From the NCBI GenBank assembly GCA_946184595.1, contig CAMHFM010000004.1:1-12982 (forward strand): DNA of 12,982 nt. Reading direction: 5' to 3'. Shown in pieces: positions 12,974 through 12,982 of the stretch; within the stretch, counting starts at the first letter, position 1, and each line of letters begins with the position of its first letter. The notes under the pieces were generated by a model, which made no database searches, had not been told where the DNA came from, and saw only the letters and a list, made by a program, of their open reading frames with translations. The stretch is from an uncultured Azospirillum sp. GTDB taxonomy: Bacteria; Pseudomonadota; Alphaproteobacteria; RF32; CAG-239. The position numbers and the translations under genes are program-made.

Positions 12974-12982
12974 CGTGTAAAA

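Noticed and set aside
1..12982. CRISPR arrays, tRNA/rRNA genes, insertion sequences, toxin-antitoxin or phage-defence genes
   Set aside because: I looked for regularly spaced repeats, tRNA-like cloverleaf ends, transposase motifs and nuclease signatures on both strands and saw none.

Overview
The window comes from an AT-rich alphaproteobacterium. The main evidence is the minus-strand block YceD/DUF177-rpmF-plsX-fabH-ihfA-MerR, with a bamE-type lipoprotein diverging from it. The ihfA-MerR pair behind plsX-fabH is characteristic of Alphaproteobacteria. An OprB-type porin and a BamE lipoprotein confirm a Gram-negative envelope. The low GC and the large cysteine-rich secreted proteins recall uncultured host- or gut-associated lineages once filed under Rhodospirillales, but that placement is inference. 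No tRNA, rRNA, CRISPR array, insertion sequence or phage gene was seen, and no stretch over 300 bases lacks a gene.

Region 1 (1-4253, plus strand). The 3' end of an OprB-like porin is followed by a tight run of four genes: a lipoprotein with a retropepsin-like (PF05618-type) protease domain, a membrane protein joining a degenerate transglutaminase-like domain to seven predicted helices, an ATP-grasp ligase of the 'alpha-L-glutamate ligase-like' family, and a cyclophilin-type prolyl isomerase with a lysine-rich N-terminal extension. A strong hairpin terminator closes the run. The first three form a recurring ligase/membrane/peptidase set whose substrate is, as far as I know, not generally established. 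It probably adds amino acids or peptides to an envelope-associated target and removes them.

Region 2 (4254-8700, plus strand). A separate transcription unit encodes two exported cysteine-rich proteins of 907 and 481 residues, with about 55 and 25 cysteines. They share an N-terminal Cys motif, a YPY...GYxSC module and a related C-terminal domain that looks like the Lcl_C/DUF1566 type. They are coupled by a strong Shine-Dalgarno sequence that overlaps the first gene's stop codon. I recognise no characterised function; this is the most likely place for an undescribed cell-surface system. The unit ends in an unusual long stem-loop and then a bidirectional terminator.

Region 3 (8703-12432, minus strand). 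This is the housekeeping lipid/translation operon: YceD/DUF177, ribosomal protein L32, PlsX (phospholipid synthesis), FabH (initiation of fatty acid synthesis), then IHF-alpha and a MerR-type regulator. The last two appear to have their own extended -10 promoter, which carries an inverted repeat. A hairpin sits between rpmF and plsX.

Region 4 (12433-12982, plus strand). A short divergent promoter region leads to a BamE-like outer-membrane assembly lipoprotein, followed by a hairpin terminator at the window edge.
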